DNA of 64,000 bases from Variovorax sp. OV700. GTDB taxonomy: Bacteria; Pseudomonadota; Gammaproteobacteria; Burkholderiales; Burkholderiaceae_C. Positions 48,282 to 58,200 of this stretch are shown piece after piece (the first letter of the stretch is position 1; each line of letters starts with the position of its first letter). Both the position numbers and the translations under genes were made by a program. The notes under the pieces were generated by a model. That model made no database searches. It was not told the DNA's origin and saw only the letters and a list, made by a program, of their open reading frames with translations. Location: NCBI RefSeq assembly GCF_900099805.1, contig NZ_FNDR01000001.1:434001-498000 (forward strand), in the 5' to 3' direction.

Positions 48282-48956
48282 TCAGGAGTAGGTCACCCAG
48301 CCTTCGTAGGCCGGGCCGTCCAGGTGCGGCAGCGTGTTGTACGTCACTAGCATGTGGCGCTTGGGCGTGAAAGCAAACTCGGTCACCGAGGTATTGCGGA
48401 TGCGGAGATTGAGTTCGATCGTGGTTTCAGGGCTCGTGCCAAGCACATGGCCGACGGCCGTGCTGATCGGTCCGCCGCTGGACACCACAAGCACCTTGGC
48501 GCCGTGGTGGCGGTCGCGCACATGGTCGAGCGCCGCCGTCACGCCGGCCAGAAAATCGACATAGCTCGGCATGCCGGCAGGCTGGGTCTTGCCCTGCATC
48601 CAGGCGCCCAGGCCATCGCGCAAGAGGCGAAAGTGGTGCCGGTACATCTCGGGCGAATCGGGCTTCTCGAGCTTGCCTTCGTGAATGGTGGCAATGAGCG
48701 CTTCGCTGTCGTACTCGTTGAGCCCAGGCCAAGGGAGCACGTCGTCGCGCTGGAGGCCAAGCCCTTCGGCAATGCCCTCCCAGGTCTGGCGATGGCGCTT
48801 CAGCGTGCCGGTGATCACGGCATCGAAATGCATGCCGCGCTCGCGCCAGTATTCGCCGAGGCGCACCGACTGCCTGTGCCCGAGCTCGCTCAGGTTGTCA
48901 TAGTCGGCGGCGCCGAAGCTGGCCTGGCCGTGGCGCACGAGATAGAGGGTTCCCAT
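48282..48956 (-). CDS. Histidine phosphatase family protein
   Basis: 224 residues of the phosphoglycerate-mutase-like superfamily: MGTLYLVRHGQASFG (catalytic RHG), LSELGHRQSVRLGEYW, TGTLKRHRQTWEGI, LNEYDSEAL and the second catalytic His region VLVVSSGGPISTAVGHVLG, where the usual SHGG is SSGG. The substrate is unknown. Start 48956. Confidence 0.9.
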   Translation of the reverse strand: MGTLYLVRHGQASFGAADYDNLSELGHRQSVRLGEYWRERGMHFDAVITGTLKRHRQTWEGIAEGLGLQRDDVLPWPGLNEYDSEALIATIHEGKLEKPDSPEMYRHHFRLLRDGLGAWMQGKTQPAGMPSYVDFLAGVTAALDHVRDRHHGAKVLVVSSGGPISTAVGHVLGTSPETTIELNLRIRNTSVTEFAFTPKRHMLVTYNTLPHLDGPAYEGWVTYS

Positions 48957-49045
48957 GAAACGGATTCTGGCAACAAGCGCATGGCGCGCTTGTCCCACGT
49001 GCGACGGCGCGCCGGGTCAGCGACCCGAACGCGACACCGCGTGCA

Positions 49046-50956
49046 TCACCGGGCCGCCGCGGGCAGCGTATCCGCCGGCTTCGGCACCAGAATCTCGGCC
49101 TTGAAACGTTCCTTGAGCAAGTTGTAGTACGCGAGTTCTTCCGCCGCCGTGACCGATTGGCCGACCTGCGCGTTTTCCTGCTGAGCCTGCTCCGGCGCCG
49201 ACGGCGTGCGTGGAACGACCTTGGTCACCCGCACCACCGCATAACCCTGGGTGCCCAGGTCCACGCCCACCAGTGCGGGCAGCTTGGCCGCGTCGGCGCG
49301 CAGCGCGGCGTCGATGACCGAAATGGGTTGGTTCTGTGCTTCGCGGCGCGACACCGTGACCGGCGCGCCGAACGTTGCACCGTCGGCCTTCGCGGTCCAG
49401 GCAGCGAGCTTGGCTTCTCCCTCGGCCTTGGCCATGACCGCGGCGCGCTCGGTGACGAGTTGCGCACGGATCTTGTCCTTGACTTCGGCCAGGGGCATCG
49501 GATGCGCAGGCGTGTATTTGTTCACGCGGCCTGCCGCGAGCTGGCTGGAACCGACCTCGGTCGCCTCGGTGTTCTGCTTGCGCTCCAGCGAGTCGGCCGC
49601 GAACAGTGCGTTCAGGAAATTGCGATTTGCCAGCACGCCAGTAACGCCGGGTGCAGGCGTGCGCGCAACGTTGTTTGCCGTCTGGATCGTGAGCTTCAGC
49701 TTTTCGGCCGCGGGCTTGAGACTGTCCGGCTGCTGATAGACCGCATCGGTGAAGGCTTCCGCGGCCTTGGCAAATTCCTGCGTGGCCTGCTGCGCACGAA
49801 CCTCGTTCTCGATGGTGGCACGCACCTGCTCGAACGGCGGCACCACGGCCGGCTTGATGTCGGCCAGGCGGATGATGTGATAGCCGAACTCGGTTTCGAT
49901 CACGTCGCTGATGTCGCCCTTCTTGAGCGCGAACATCGCGTCTTCGAAAGGCTTGACCATTGCACCGCGCGTCACGAAGTCGAGGTCGCCGCCCTTCTCC
50001 GCCGACCCGGGGTCTTGCGAATTCTTGCGCGCAACGTCGGCAAAGGTGGCGGGCGCCTTCTTCACTTCGGCCAGCAGTTGCTCCGCCTTGGCTTTCGCCT
50101 TGGCGCGATCGGCCGCCGATGCGCTGGCCGGCGCGGTGATCAGGATGTGGCTGGCGCGGCGCTCTTCCTTGGTGCCGAAGCGCGCCGTGTTCTGTTCGTA
50201 GTAGGTCTTGAGATCGGCCTCGTTGACCGAGACGTTCTTCTTGGCCGCCTCCAGGTCGAGCACGAGGTACTCGATACTGGCCTGCTCGGGCGACTGGAAC
50301 TGCGCCGTGTGGGCCTTGTAGTAGGTCTCGATGTCGGCATCGCTGACCGTCACCTTCGGCGCAAAGCTTTCGGGGGTAAAGCGTGCGATCTGGATCTCGC
50401 GCCTGTCATAGAAGGCATTGATCGTGGCCGCGGCCAGTGCGGGCGGCGTGAACGCCGTGCCCGAGATACCCAACAGCACCTGCTGCGTGGCCAGGTCGGC
50501 GCGCATTGCGGCTTCGTACTGCTCGGGGGTGCGTCCCGTCACGCGCTGGAAGGTCTCGCGGTCGAACTTGCCGTCCGGCGTACGGAATGCGGCAAGTCCT
50601 GCATCCTGTGCAAAGAGTCGCGTCAAGCGCTCTTCGGAAACCGTCACATTCGACTTGGCCGCCGCCGCGGCCAGCACGCGATCGCGCACCATGCGCTCCA
50701 GCGTGCCGTAACGCATCACGTCGGATTCAAGCAGCGCCGCATCGACATTCGGCGACTGCTGGCGGATGCGGTCGCTTTCGATGCGATGCTGCGCATCCCA
50801 CTCGGGCCGGGTGATGTTGTTGCCGTCGACACGCGCAACCTTTTCGTCGCCGGAGCCCTGGTAGCGCTCCACGCCAAAAAGGACGAACGAGGGAATGATC
50901 AGCAAGAACAAGAAAATCAGGACGATCTTGTTGTACCTGCGGAAGAAATCAAACAT
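49046..50956 (-). CDS. ppiD: PpiD-type periplasmic chaperone/peptidyl-prolyl isomerase
   Basis: 636 residues. One N-terminal inner-membrane anchor (NKIVLIFLFLLIIPSFVLFGV), a SurA-like N domain (NNITRPEWDAQHRIESDRIRQQ), a central PpiC rotamase domain (RRASHILITAPASASAADRAKAKAKAEQLLAEVKK, QDPGSAEKGGDLDFVTRGAMVKPFEDAMFALKKGDISDVIETEFGYHIIRL) and a long C-terminal domain. PpiD assists newly exported outer-membrane proteins at the Sec translocon. Start at MFDFFRR (50956). hupB and a tRNA lie upstream, as hupB-ppiD in many bacteria. Confidence 0.95.
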   Translation of the reverse strand: MFDFFRRYNKIVLIFLFLLIIPSFVLFGVERYQGSGDEKVARVDGNNITRPEWDAQHRIESDRIRQQSPNVDAALLESDVMRYGTLERMVRDRVLAAAAAKSNVTVSEERLTRLFAQDAGLAAFRTPDGKFDRETFQRVTGRTPEQYEAAMRADLATQQVLLGISGTAFTPPALAAATINAFYDRREIQIARFTPESFAPKVTVSDADIETYYKAHTAQFQSPEQASIEYLVLDLEAAKKNVSVNEADLKTYYEQNTARFGTKEERRASHILITAPASASAADRAKAKAKAEQLLAEVKKAPATFADVARKNSQDPGSAEKGGDLDFVTRGAMVKPFEDAMFALKKGDISDVIETEFGYHIIRLADIKPAVVPPFEQVRATIENEVRAQQATQEFAKAAEAFTDAVYQQPDSLKPAAEKLKLTIQTANNVARTPAPGVTGVLANRNFLNALFAADSLERKQNTEATEVGSSQLAAGRVNKYTPAHPMPLAEVKDKIRAQLVTERAAVMAKAEGEAKLAAWTAKADGATFGAPVTVSRREAQNQPISVIDAALRADAAKLPALVGVDLGTQGYAVVRVTKVVPRTPSAPEQAQQENAQVGQSVTAAEELAYYNLLKERFKAEILVPKPADTLPAAAR

Positions 50957-50994
50957 GCTTGAACACTCTTTTGCGACGGATGTCGGACGGCAAT

Positions 50995-51021
50995 AAAAAA
51001 GGCGAACCAGTGTTCGCCTTT
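50995..51021 (-). terminator. Terminator after hupB/tRNA-Val
   Basis: AAAGGCGAAC (50998-51007), CAGT, GTTCGCCTTT (51012-51021): a 10-bp stem with a T-run in the minus direction. It separates the tRNA from ppiD. Confidence 0.9.
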
Positions 51022-51032
51022 GCATCGGGTGG

Positions 51033-51108
51033 TGGTGGGTGCTGAGGGGCTCGAACCCCCGACCTACGCCTTGTAAGGGCGCCGCTCTACCAGCTGAGCT
51101 AAGCACCC
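51033..51108 (-). tRNA. tRNA-Val (TAC)
   Basis: 76 nt on the minus strand, acceptor GGGTGCT/AGCACCC, D-loop AGCTCAGCTGGTAGAG, anticodon arm CGCCCTTACAAGGCG (TAC), T-arm GGGGGTTCGAGCCCC and encoded CCA at 51035-51033. It lies 28 bases downstream of hupB and may be cotranscribed. Confidence 0.97.
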
Positions 51109-51136
51109 CACCGGGAATACTCTCCGAGTCTACGTC

Positions 51137-51409
51137 TTAGTTCAGCGCGTCTTTCAACGCCTTGCCTGGACGGAACTTCGGAATCTTGGCGGCCTTGATT
51201 TTAATCGCGTCGCCGGTGCGTGGATTGCGACCGGTGCGGGCGGCGCGTTTACCGACTGCGAAAGTGCCGAAACCGACGAGCGACACGGAGCCGCCTTTTT
51301 TGAGCGTGGTGCGAATCGCGCCGATGGTGGATTCAAGCGCGCGGGTAGCGGCTGCCTTGGAAATATCGGCGTTTTTTGCGATGTGCTCAATCAGTTCGGT
51401 CTTGTTCAC
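51137..51409 (-). CDS. hupB: DNA-binding protein HU
   Basis: 90 residues: [81 protein letters not shown]. The GRNPRTG beta-arm is diagnostic of HU/IHF-family nucleoid proteins; the sequence fits HU-beta, not IHF. Confidence 0.97.
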   Translation of the reverse strand: MNKTELIEHIAKNADISKAAATRALESTIGAIRTTLKKGGSVSLVGFGTFAVGKRAARTGRNPRTGDAIKIKAAKIPKFRPGKALKDALN

Positions 51410-51624
51410 AAGGGCCCCTTGTCGAAGAAATAAAGTTTGTCGGCTTTCGTCAGCTGCGAGCTGGCCGCGAAACGACGCGACTCACAAAGCCTGGCAGGAC
51501 TGACGCCTCGGCAGCGCGCTGCCAGCGAGGATTACAACCACTGGTCTGCAGGGTGTCAATACGACACGAGGCCATGCAGAACAGCGGAGCGCGCGATTTT
51601 AGGGGCGTTTCATGAAGCCGAATT

Positions 51625-52710
51625 TCAAATGGCTTCGGCAATGGCCTTGCCGAGGTCGCTGGTGCTCGCGTTACCCCCGATGTCGGGGGTGCGCGGTGCT
51701 CCGCTTTGGGGCGCCAGCACTTTTTCGATGGTGGAGAGGACGGCGTCATGCGCATCCTTGTGGCCCAGGAACTCGAGCATCATGGCGCCGCACCAGATCT
51801 GTCCGATGGGATTGGCGATGCCCTTGCCGGCGATGTCGGGCGCCGAGCCGTGCACCGGCTCGAACAGCGACGGCGTGGTGCGCTCCGGGTTGAGATTGGC
51901 GCTGGGGGCAATGCCGATGGTGCCGGTGCACGCCGGGCCCAGGTCGGACAGGATGTCGCCGAACAGGTTGCTTGCCACCACCACGTCGAAGAAGTCGGGC
52001 CGCTGCACGAAGTGCGCGGTGAGGATGTCGATGTGAAACTTGTCCAGCTTCACGCCCGGGTAGTTCTTCGCCATCTCGGCCACGCGCTCATCCCAATATG
52101 GCATGGTGATCGAGATGCCGTTCGACTTGGTGGCGCTGGTCAGGTGCTTCTTGGGTCGCGACTGCGCCAGCTCGAAAGCGAACTTGAGCACGCGGTCGAC
52201 GCCCACGCGCGACATGACCGTCTCTTGCACCACGATCTCGCGCGGCGTGCCTTCGTACATGCGTCCGCCAATGCTCGAATATTCGCCTTCGGTGTTTTCG
52301 CGCACGATGTACATGTCGATCTCGCCGGGTTGGCGCGGCGTGCCGTCGCGCCGCACCACGGGGGCCGTGATGCCGGGCATCAGCCGAGCGGGACGCAGGT
52401 TGACGTACTGGTCGAACTCGCGGCGGAACAAGAGCAGCGAGCCCCAGAGCGACACGTGGTCGGCAATTTTCTCGGGCCAGCCGACTGCGCCGAAATAGAT
52501 TGCGTCGTGCCTCCCGATCTGGTCCTTCCAGTTGTCGGGCAGCATCTTGCCGTGCTTCTCGCAGTAGTCCCAGCTCGAAAAGTCGAAGTGGTCGAACTTC
52601 AGGTCGATGCCGAACTTGCGTGCCGCGGCATCCATCACGCGCAGCCCTTCGGGCATAGTTTCCTTGCCGATGCCGTCGCCGGCGATGACTGCGATTCTGT
52701 GAGTGGTCAT
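51625..52710 (-). CDS. Tartrate/D-malate dehydrogenase (isopropylmalate-dehydrogenase family)
   Basis: 361 residues, starting MTTHRIAVIAGDGIGKETMPEGLRVM. Beta-decarboxylating dehydrogenase motifs: R-x4-R in YVNLRPARLMPG, YIVRENTEGEYSSIGG, Lys in TSATKSNG, metal Asp in VVASNLFGDILSDLGPA, and FEPVHGSAPDIAGKGIANP. The ENTEGEYS and SSWDYCEKHG features point to TtuC/DmlA (tartrate, D-malate) and not LeuB. It overlaps the upstream dehalogenase-like gene by 4 bases. Confidence 0.9.
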   Translation of the reverse strand: MTTHRIAVIAGDGIGKETMPEGLRVMDAAARKFGIDLKFDHFDFSSWDYCEKHGKMLPDNWKDQIGRHDAIYFGAVGWPEKIADHVSLWGSLLLFRREFDQYVNLRPARLMPGITAPVVRRDGTPRQPGEIDMYIVRENTEGEYSSIGGRMYEGTPREIVVQETVMSRVGVDRVLKFAFELAQSRPKKHLTSATKSNGISITMPYWDERVAEMAKNYPGVKLDKFHIDILTAHFVQRPDFFDVVVASNLFGDILSDLGPACTGTIGIAPSANLNPERTTPSLFEPVHGSAPDIAGKGIANPIGQIWCGAMMLEFLGHKDAHDAVLSTIEKVLAPQSGAPRTPDIGGNASTSDLGKAIAEAI

Positions 52711-53618
52711 GATCTGGTTCCTTCTTGCTGGAGAGGGGTGAAAAACTGGAGTGCCTCGGCGAGCAGCTCGCCAGGGGCTTCTTCCGGAACGTAGTGGCCG
52801 CACGGCAATGCGCGGCCCGAGACCTGAAGTGCGCGCTCGCGCCACAGCGCCAGCACGTCGAAGCAGCGGCCCACCGCGCCGTGCTCGCCCCACAGCACGC
52901 GCAGCGGTTGCGCGAGCCGCTGGCCGGCGGCCACGTCGGCGCGGTCGTGCGCCAGGTCGACGGTGGCGGAGGCGCGGTAGTCGCCGCAGATGGATTCGGC
53001 CGTGCCTGGGATGCCGGCGCAGCGCTCGTACTCGGCCAGCACTTGGGGCGCGAAGGGCGCCAGTCCTGCGTGGCGTCCACCCATCACGTTGCGCACGTAG
53101 CGCACCGGATCGGAGGCGATCAGCGACTCCGGCAGCGGCGGAGGCTGGATCAGGAAAAACCAGTGCCAGTAAGCGCGGGCAAACGCCTCGGTGGTGTTCT
53201 CGTACATCGAGAGCGTGGGCGCGATGTCGAGAAGCATCATGCGGTCGACGGCCGCCGCATGGTCGGCGGCCAGCCGGTGCGCAACCCGCGCACCGCGGTC
53301 ATGGGCCAGCACGCCGAAGCGCTCGAAGCCGTGGTGCCGCATGGCGGCGAGCGCATCGAGCGCCATCTCGCGCTTGCTGTAGGCCACGTGATCGTCATCG
53401 TCCGCGGGGCGGCCGGAGTCGCCGTAGCCGCGAAGGTCGAGCGCCACCACGGTGAATTGCTCGGCCAGCGCCGGCGCCACGCGATGCCAGATGAGGTGCG
53501 TCTGCGGATGGCCGTGCAAGAGCAGCAAAGGAGCGCCGCGCCCGCCGATGCGGCCATGCACGCGCACGCCGTTGCGCTCGATGCCGAATTCCGGAAAGTC
53601 GAAAAATGAAGCAGTCAC
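52707..53618 (-). CDS. Alpha/beta hydrolase, fluoroacetate/haloacetate dehalogenase-like
   Basis: 303 residues from the GTG at 53618. The nucleophile is Asp107 in LAHDRGARVAHR with Arg108 and Arg111, matching the D-R-x-x-R set of fluoroacetate dehalogenase. The halide-binding His-Trp is at 151-152 (YWHWFFLIQPPPLPE), LLDIAPT carries the acid, and GHYVPEEAP the catalytic His. The N-terminus LLLLHGHPQTHLIWHRVAP fits. An ATG at 53651 is a possible longer start. Activity on halogenated acids is predicted from these residues only. Confidence 0.85.
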   Translation of the reverse strand: MTASFFDFPEFGIERNGVRVHGRIGGRGAPLLLLHGHPQTHLIWHRVAPALAEQFTVVALDLRGYGDSGRPADDDDHVAYSKREMALDALAAMRHHGFERFGVLAHDRGARVAHRLAADHAAAVDRMMLLDIAPTLSMYENTTEAFARAYWHWFFLIQPPPLPESLIASDPVRYVRNVMGGRHAGLAPFAPQVLAEYERCAGIPGTAESICGDYRASATVDLAHDRADVAAGQRLAQPLRVLWGEHGAVGRCFDVLALWRERALQVSGRALPCGHYVPEEAPGELLAEALQFFTPLQQEGTRS

Positions 53619-53689
53619 GCGGCCAATTGTGCGTTGCGCTCCGTCGGCCATCAAGCAACAATCAGCCAATTCATACTTTCCAATTTGGC

Positions 53690-54652
53690 ATGAATCCATT
53701 GTCGATGGACCGAAGCGATCTGGAGCTGGTGGTCGCCATACGCGACCAGGGAAGCCTCGCGGGCGCATCCGCCACGCTCGACGTCGTGCCTTCCGTGGTC
53801 ACCAAGCGGCTTGGCGCGCTCGAGGCCAGGCTGGGCCAGCGATTGTTCGAACGCACCACGCGCCGGCTCAGCGTGACGGCCGAGGGTGAGGCCATCTGCC
53901 TGCACGCCAAGACGCTGCTCGAAGGTTTTTCGGCGCTTGAAAGCGAACTGGGCGAGCGGCAGAACGACCTGGTCGGCACGATACGGCTGGCCGCCACCTT
54001 CGGTTTCGGGCGGCGCTGGCTCGGCCCTGCCCTGGCCACGTTCCAGGCCCGCCACCCCGCGCTGCAGATCGAACTGCTCCTGACCGAGCGGCTCCCCGAC
54101 CTCGGTGCCGAAGGTTACGACGGCGCGCTGTGGCTCTGGGCCGTGCAGCAACGCCGCGCGGCCGACTGGGTCACGCGACGCATTGCGCGCAATCAGCGCG
54201 TGCTTGCCGCATCGCCTGCATATATAGAGCGGCGCGGCATGCCCGCCACCGCCGACGCGCTGGGCGCGCACGACTGCCTGGTGGCACGGGAAAACGGCGA
54301 GGTCAACCAGCACCAGTTCGCGCTCTGGACGCTGCGCCATGCGCGCGACGGGAGCACGGCGCGCGTGCGCGTGCAGGGCCCGTTAACGAGCAATTCGGGC
54401 GAAATGGTGCGCGACTGGTGCCTTGCCGGCCACGGCATCATGCTGCGCAGCCTCTGGGATATTGCGCCGCAACTGGCCTCCGGCGAACTGGTGCGCGTGC
54501 TGCCCCACTACGCCATGCCTGATGCGGACATTCACTGGATTGCGCCCTGGCGTCCCAAGACGCCGCGCCGCGTGCGGCTGCTGCTCGACCACCTGGCGGA
54601 ACAGTTTCGCGGGGAGCCGTGGAAGCCGGGCAAGGCCGGCTCTCCACGCTGA
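53690..54652 (+). CDS. LysR-family transcriptional regulator
   Basis: About 320 residues: winged helix (LELVVAIRDQGSLAGASATLDVVPSVVTKRLGALEARLGQRLFERTTRRLSVTAEGE) and a periplasmic-binding-like C-terminal domain (IRLAATFGFGRRWLGPALATFQARHPALQIELLL). Start at 53690 or the Met at 53705. Divergent from the dehalogenase-like/dehydrogenase pair, which it presumably controls. A dyad ATTCAT/ATGAAT (53669-53695) in the gap could be part of the operator. Confidence 0.9.
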   Translation: MNPLSMDRSDLELVVAIRDQGSLAGASATLDVVPSVVTKRLGALEARLGQRLFERTTRRLSVTAEGEAICLHAKTLLEGFSALESELGERQNDLVGTIRLAATFGFGRRWLGPALATFQARHPALQIELLLTERLPDLGAEGYDGALWLWAVQQRRAADWVTRRIARNQRVLAASPAYIERRGMPATADALGAHDCLVARENGEVNQHQFALWTLRHARDGSTARVRVQGPLTSNSGEMVRDWCLAGHGIMLRSLWDIAPQLASGELVRVLPHYAMPDADIHWIAPWRPKTPRRVRLLLDHLAEQFRGEPWKPGKAGSPR

Positions 54653-54663
54653 AAACCGCTGGC

Positions 54664-55548
54664 TCAGCGCCCGCTGCGCACCACCAGGCTCACACCGATT
54701 GCGGTGAGCCCGATGCCGAGCAGCGTTACCAATGTGATCGGTTCGCCGAACAGCAGCCATGCCATCACCGCCGTGCACGGGGGCACCAGGTAGAGCAGGC
54801 TCGTCACGGCCGTGGCGGTGCCGCGCTGGATCAGCATGTAGAGCAGCGAACTGCCACCAAGCGACAGCGCCAGCACCGACCACGCCATGGCGCCGATCGA
54901 GTGCGCGTTCCACTCGATGCCCTGCGCTTCCATCGCCGCAAAGGGCAAGGACACGAGCAACGCAGCCGCCATCTGCACGGCGCTTGCGCTGCGAACGTCG
55001 CAGGGCGCGACGAAGCGCTTTTGATACAGCGTGCCCGCGGTGATCGAAAGGAGGGCCATGACTGCAAGCCCCATGGTCAGCGCGCTGACTTCGGCACCCT
55101 GCCCGAACTTGCGCGACACCACGAGCACGAGGCCCGCAAAGCCAAGAACCAGCCCCGCCCATTGGCGCTGCGCAATGCGCCCGCCGTTGAATGACAGCCA
55201 GATGGCGGTCAGCACCGGCTGAATGCCGACCAGCAGGGCCACCAGCCCCGCACCCATGCCCGCATGCACGGCAGCCCAGACGCCCCCCAGATAGCCCGCC
55301 TGCATCAGCACGCCCGTAAACGCAAGATGGCCCCACTGCGCGCGCTCCTTTGGCCAGGCGACCCGCGCGAGCGCGACCCAGATGCCAAAGCACACGAGAC
55401 AGAGCGCATAGCGTACGGCCAGGAACTTGAGTGGCGGCGCGTAGGGCATGCCATAGCGCGCAACGATGAAGCCCGTACTCCATATGAGCACGAAGACCAC
55501 CGGCATTGCCCGTAGCCAGCCCGCGTTGCGGGCCGCAGCCACGCTCAT
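54664..55548 (-). CDS. EamA/DMT-family transporter
   Basis: 294 residues with about ten hydrophobic helices in two EamA repeats: VVFVLIWSTGFIVARYGMPYAPPLKFLAVRYAL at the start of the first, YLVPPCTAVMAWLLFGEPITLVTLLGIGLTAIGVSLVV at the end of the second. Drug/metabolite exporter type, substrate unknown. Start at MSVAAARN (55548), overlapping pgsA's stop by 4 bases, so it is likely cotranscribed with uvrC-pgsA. Confidence 0.92.
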   Translation of the reverse strand: MSVAAARNAGWLRAMPVVFVLIWSTGFIVARYGMPYAPPLKFLAVRYALCLVCFGIWVALARVAWPKERAQWGHLAFTGVLMQAGYLGGVWAAVHAGMGAGLVALLVGIQPVLTAIWLSFNGGRIAQRQWAGLVLGFAGLVLVVSRKFGQGAEVSALTMGLAVMALLSITAGTLYQKRFVAPCDVRSASAVQMAAALLVSLPFAAMEAQGIEWNAHSIGAMAWSVLALSLGGSSLLYMLIQRGTATAVTSLLYLVPPCTAVMAWLLFGEPITLVTLLGIGLTAIGVSLVVRSGR

Positions 55549-56111
55549 TTCGCGCGGGCCCGGATTTCGGGGATGGCCTTCTGGAGGTAATAGACCATCG
55601 ACCAGATGGTCAGCACGGCCGAGATCCAGATCAGCCACCGGCCCCACAACCCGGTGTCGATGATCTTGAAGAGCTGTCCGTCATAGAGCAGGAACGGAAT
55701 CGCGACCATCTGCACCGTGGTCTTCACTTTGCCGATCATGTGGACCGCCACGCTCTTGCTGGCGCCGATCTGCGCCATCCATTCGCGCAGGGCCGAGATG
55801 GCTATCTCGCGGCCGATAATGATCAACGCCACGAACACATCGGCGCGCTGCAAGTGAACCAGCACCAGCAACGAGGCGCAAACCAGGAACTTGTCGGCCA
55901 CCGGATCGAGAAAGGCGCCGAAGGCAGAGGTCTGGTTGAGCTTGCGCGCCAGGAAGCCGTCGAGCCAGTCGGTGGCGGCAAAGACGATGAACATCACCGT
56001 GGCAATCAGATTGCGCATCGGCTCGGCCATTGGCAGGTAGAACACACCAACGATCAATGGAATCGCGACGATGCGCGTCCAGGTCATGATGGTCGGGAGG
56101 GTCCAGAACAT
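55545..56111 (-). CDS. pgsA: CDP-diacylglycerol-glycerol-3-phosphate 3-phosphatidyltransferase
   Basis: 188 residues, integral membrane. The CDP-alcohol phosphotransferase motif is complete: DG-x2-AR-x8-G-x3-D-x3-D in DWLDGFLARKLNQTSAFGAFLDPVADK. N-terminus MFWTLPTIMTWTRIVAIPLIV is typical PgsA. Makes phosphatidylglycerophosphate. Follows uvrC, a conserved neighbour pair. Confidence 0.96.
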   Translation of the reverse strand: MFWTLPTIMTWTRIVAIPLIVGVFYLPMAEPMRNLIATVMFIVFAATDWLDGFLARKLNQTSAFGAFLDPVADKFLVCASLLVLVHLQRADVFVALIIIGREIAISALREWMAQIGASKSVAVHMIGKVKTTVQMVAIPFLLYDGQLFKIIDTGLWGRWLIWISAVLTIWSMVYYLQKAIPEIRARAK

Positions 56112-56165
56112 GCGGGCGATTGTGTCATGCACGCGTGACGGCCAGAAAGCCAGGGGCAATCGGCC

Positions 56166-58127
56166 TCAATGCAACGCGCGATAAATTTCCTCGGCCAGAT
56201 CGGTGGCAATGCCTTCGACCGATGCGATGTCCTCGACGCTGGCCGCCGCCACGCCGCGGATTCCGCCAAAACGCTGCAGCAGGCGCGCCCGGCGTTTCGG
56301 CCCGATGCCCGGAATGTCTTCGAGCTGGCTGCCGCCCACGCGCACCTTCGCGCGCTTGGCGCGCATGCCAGTGATGGCGAAGCGGTGCGCCTCGTCGCGA
56401 ATCTGCGCCACCAGCATCAGCGCCGCGGAATCCTTGCCCAGGTAGACCTTCTCGCGGCCGTCGGCGAACACCAGTTCCTCGAGCCCGACCTTGCGGCCTT
56501 CGCCCTTCTCGACACCCACGATGAGCGACAGCGCCAGGCCCAGTTCACTGAACACCTCGCGCGCCATCGACACCTGGCCCTTGCCGCCGTCCACCAGCAC
56601 CAGGTCGGGCATGCGCGCCGCCCTGGTCTTGGGGGGCGCATCGCTGCCCACGCCACCAGCATCGCCCATGGGCGGCGCGTCGGTCTCGGCTGCCATCGCC
56701 TCGGCCAGCTTGCCGTAGCGGCGGTGCAGCACCTGGCGCATGGCGGCGTAGTCGTCGCCGGGGGTGATGCCCTCGATGTTGTAGCGGCGATATTCGCGGT
56801 TCTGCATCGTGTGGCGCTCGAACACCACGCAGGAAGCCTGGGTGGCCTCGCCCGCGGTGTGCGAGATGTCGAAGCATTCAACGCGGAAGTTGTCCAGGTC
56901 GTCGGGTGCGAGCTCGAGTGCATCGGCCAGCGCGCGTGTGCGCGCCTGCTGCGAACCTTCTTCGGCCAACAGCCGCGCCAGTTGCAGGCCGGCATTGGTC
57001 TCGGCCATTTCGAGCCAGTGCCGGCGCTGCTCGCGCGGCTGGAACACGGCCGTCACGCGCGCGCCGGCCTGCTGCGAAATCGCCTCGATCAACTCGCGGC
57101 CCACAAGATGACTCAGCACCAGAGTGGCGGGCACCGGCACGTCGATGTAATGCTGGGCGATGAAGGCTTCGAGCACCTGCACCTCGATCGAATCGGCCGG
57201 CACGGGCGCCACGCCTTCCTCGGCGTCGAGCTCGCCGTGGTGGATTTGCGCAGCGTCTTCCACGTGCACGGGAAAATAGGCCCGGTCGCCCAGGTGTCGG
57301 CCGCCGCGCACCATCGCCAAGTTGACGCAGGCCTTGCCGCCCTGCACCTTGACGGCGAGGATGTCCACGTCCTTGTCCGAAGCGATCTCGATCGACTGCT
57401 GGTGCAGCACGCGCGAGATCGCCGACATCTGGTTGCGCAGCTCGGCGGCTTGTTCGAATTCGAGCTTCTCGGCGTGCCCGGTCATGCGCGATTCCAGCTT
57501 CGACAGCACCAGCTGGGTGTCGCCCATCAAGAAGGCTTCGGCGCTGGCCACGTCCTGCGCATAGGCCTCGGGCGTGATGTAGCCCACGCAGGGCCCGGTG
57601 CAGCGCTTGATCTGGTACAGCAGGCAGGGCCGCGTGCGATTGGCGTACACCGTGTCTTCGCAGGTGCGCAGCTTGAACACTTTCTGCAGCAGCTGGATCG
57701 ACTCCTTCACCGCCCAGGCGCTGGGGTAAGGCCCGAAGTAGCGGTGCTTCTTGTCGACCGCGCCGCGGTAGTAGGCCAGGCGGGGAAACTCGTGCGAGGC
57801 GATCTTCAAGTAGGGGTAGCTCTTGTCGTCGCGAAACAGGATGTTGTAGCGCGGCTTGAGCGTCTTGATGAGATTGTTCTCGAGCAGCAGCGCCTCGGCC
57901 TCGGAGCGCACCACCGTGGTCTCCATGCGCACGATCTTCGAGATCATGTGGCCGATGCGCGTGCCGCCGTGGCTCTTCTGAAAATAGTTGGCAACCCGCT
58001 TCTTGAGGTTGCGCGCCTTGCCCACGTAGAGCACCGCGCCCGCCGCATCGAAATAGCGGTAGACGCCCGGCAGCTGCGGCAGGGCCGCGACTTCGCTGAG
58101 CAATTGATCGGAATGCACGTCTGACAT
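56166..58127 (-). CDS. uvrC: Excinuclease ABC subunit C
   Basis: 653 residues. N-terminal GIY-YIG nuclease ([31 protein letters not shown]), Cys-containing [17 protein letters not shown], UvrB-interacting UVR region ([16 protein letters not shown]), RNase H-like endonuclease domain ([50 protein letters not shown]) and C-terminal HhH ([21 protein letters not shown]). Incises damaged DNA on both sides of the lesion. An extra acidic-Gly-Ala loop (about 490-515, [14 protein letters not shown]) is inserted near the RNase H part. Confidence 0.97.
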   Translation of the reverse strand: MSDVHSDQLLSEVAALPQLPGVYRYFDAAGAVLYVGKARNLKKRVANYFQKSHGGTRIGHMISKIVRMETTVVRSEAEALLLENNLIKTLKPRYNILFRDDKSYPYLKIASHEFPRLAYYRGAVDKKHRYFGPYPSAWAVKESIQLLQKVFKLRTCEDTVYANRTRPCLLYQIKRCTGPCVGYITPEAYAQDVASAEAFLMGDTQLVLSKLESRMTGHAEKLEFEQAAELRNQMSAISRVLHQQSIEIASDKDVDILAVKVQGGKACVNLAMVRGGRHLGDRAYFPVHVEDAAQIHHGELDAEEGVAPVPADSIEVQVLEAFIAQHYIDVPVPATLVLSHLVGRELIEAISQQAGARVTAVFQPREQRRHWLEMAETNAGLQLARLLAEEGSQQARTRALADALELAPDDLDNFRVECFDISHTAGEATQASCVVFERHTMQNREYRRYNIEGITPGDDYAAMRQVLHRRYGKLAEAMAAETDAPPMGDAGGVGSDAPPKTRAARMPDLVLVDGGKGQVSMAREVFSELGLALSLIVGVEKGEGRKVGLEELVFADGREKVYLGKDSAALMLVAQIRDEAHRFAITGMRAKRAKVRVGGSQLEDIPGIGPKRRARLLQRFGGIRGVAAASVEDIASVEGIATDLAEEIYRALH

Positions 58128-58200
58128 GGCGGCTATTGTGGCGCGCGGGCGAGGCGGCGGCCGGCACGGCCACCGTCGCCTATTCCACTAGGACTCGAAG

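Noticed and set aside
50957..51106. Upstream extension of the ppiD frame through the tRNA-Val gene
   Set aside because: It would translate the tRNA and the terminator; the ATG at 50956 gives the expected membrane anchor.
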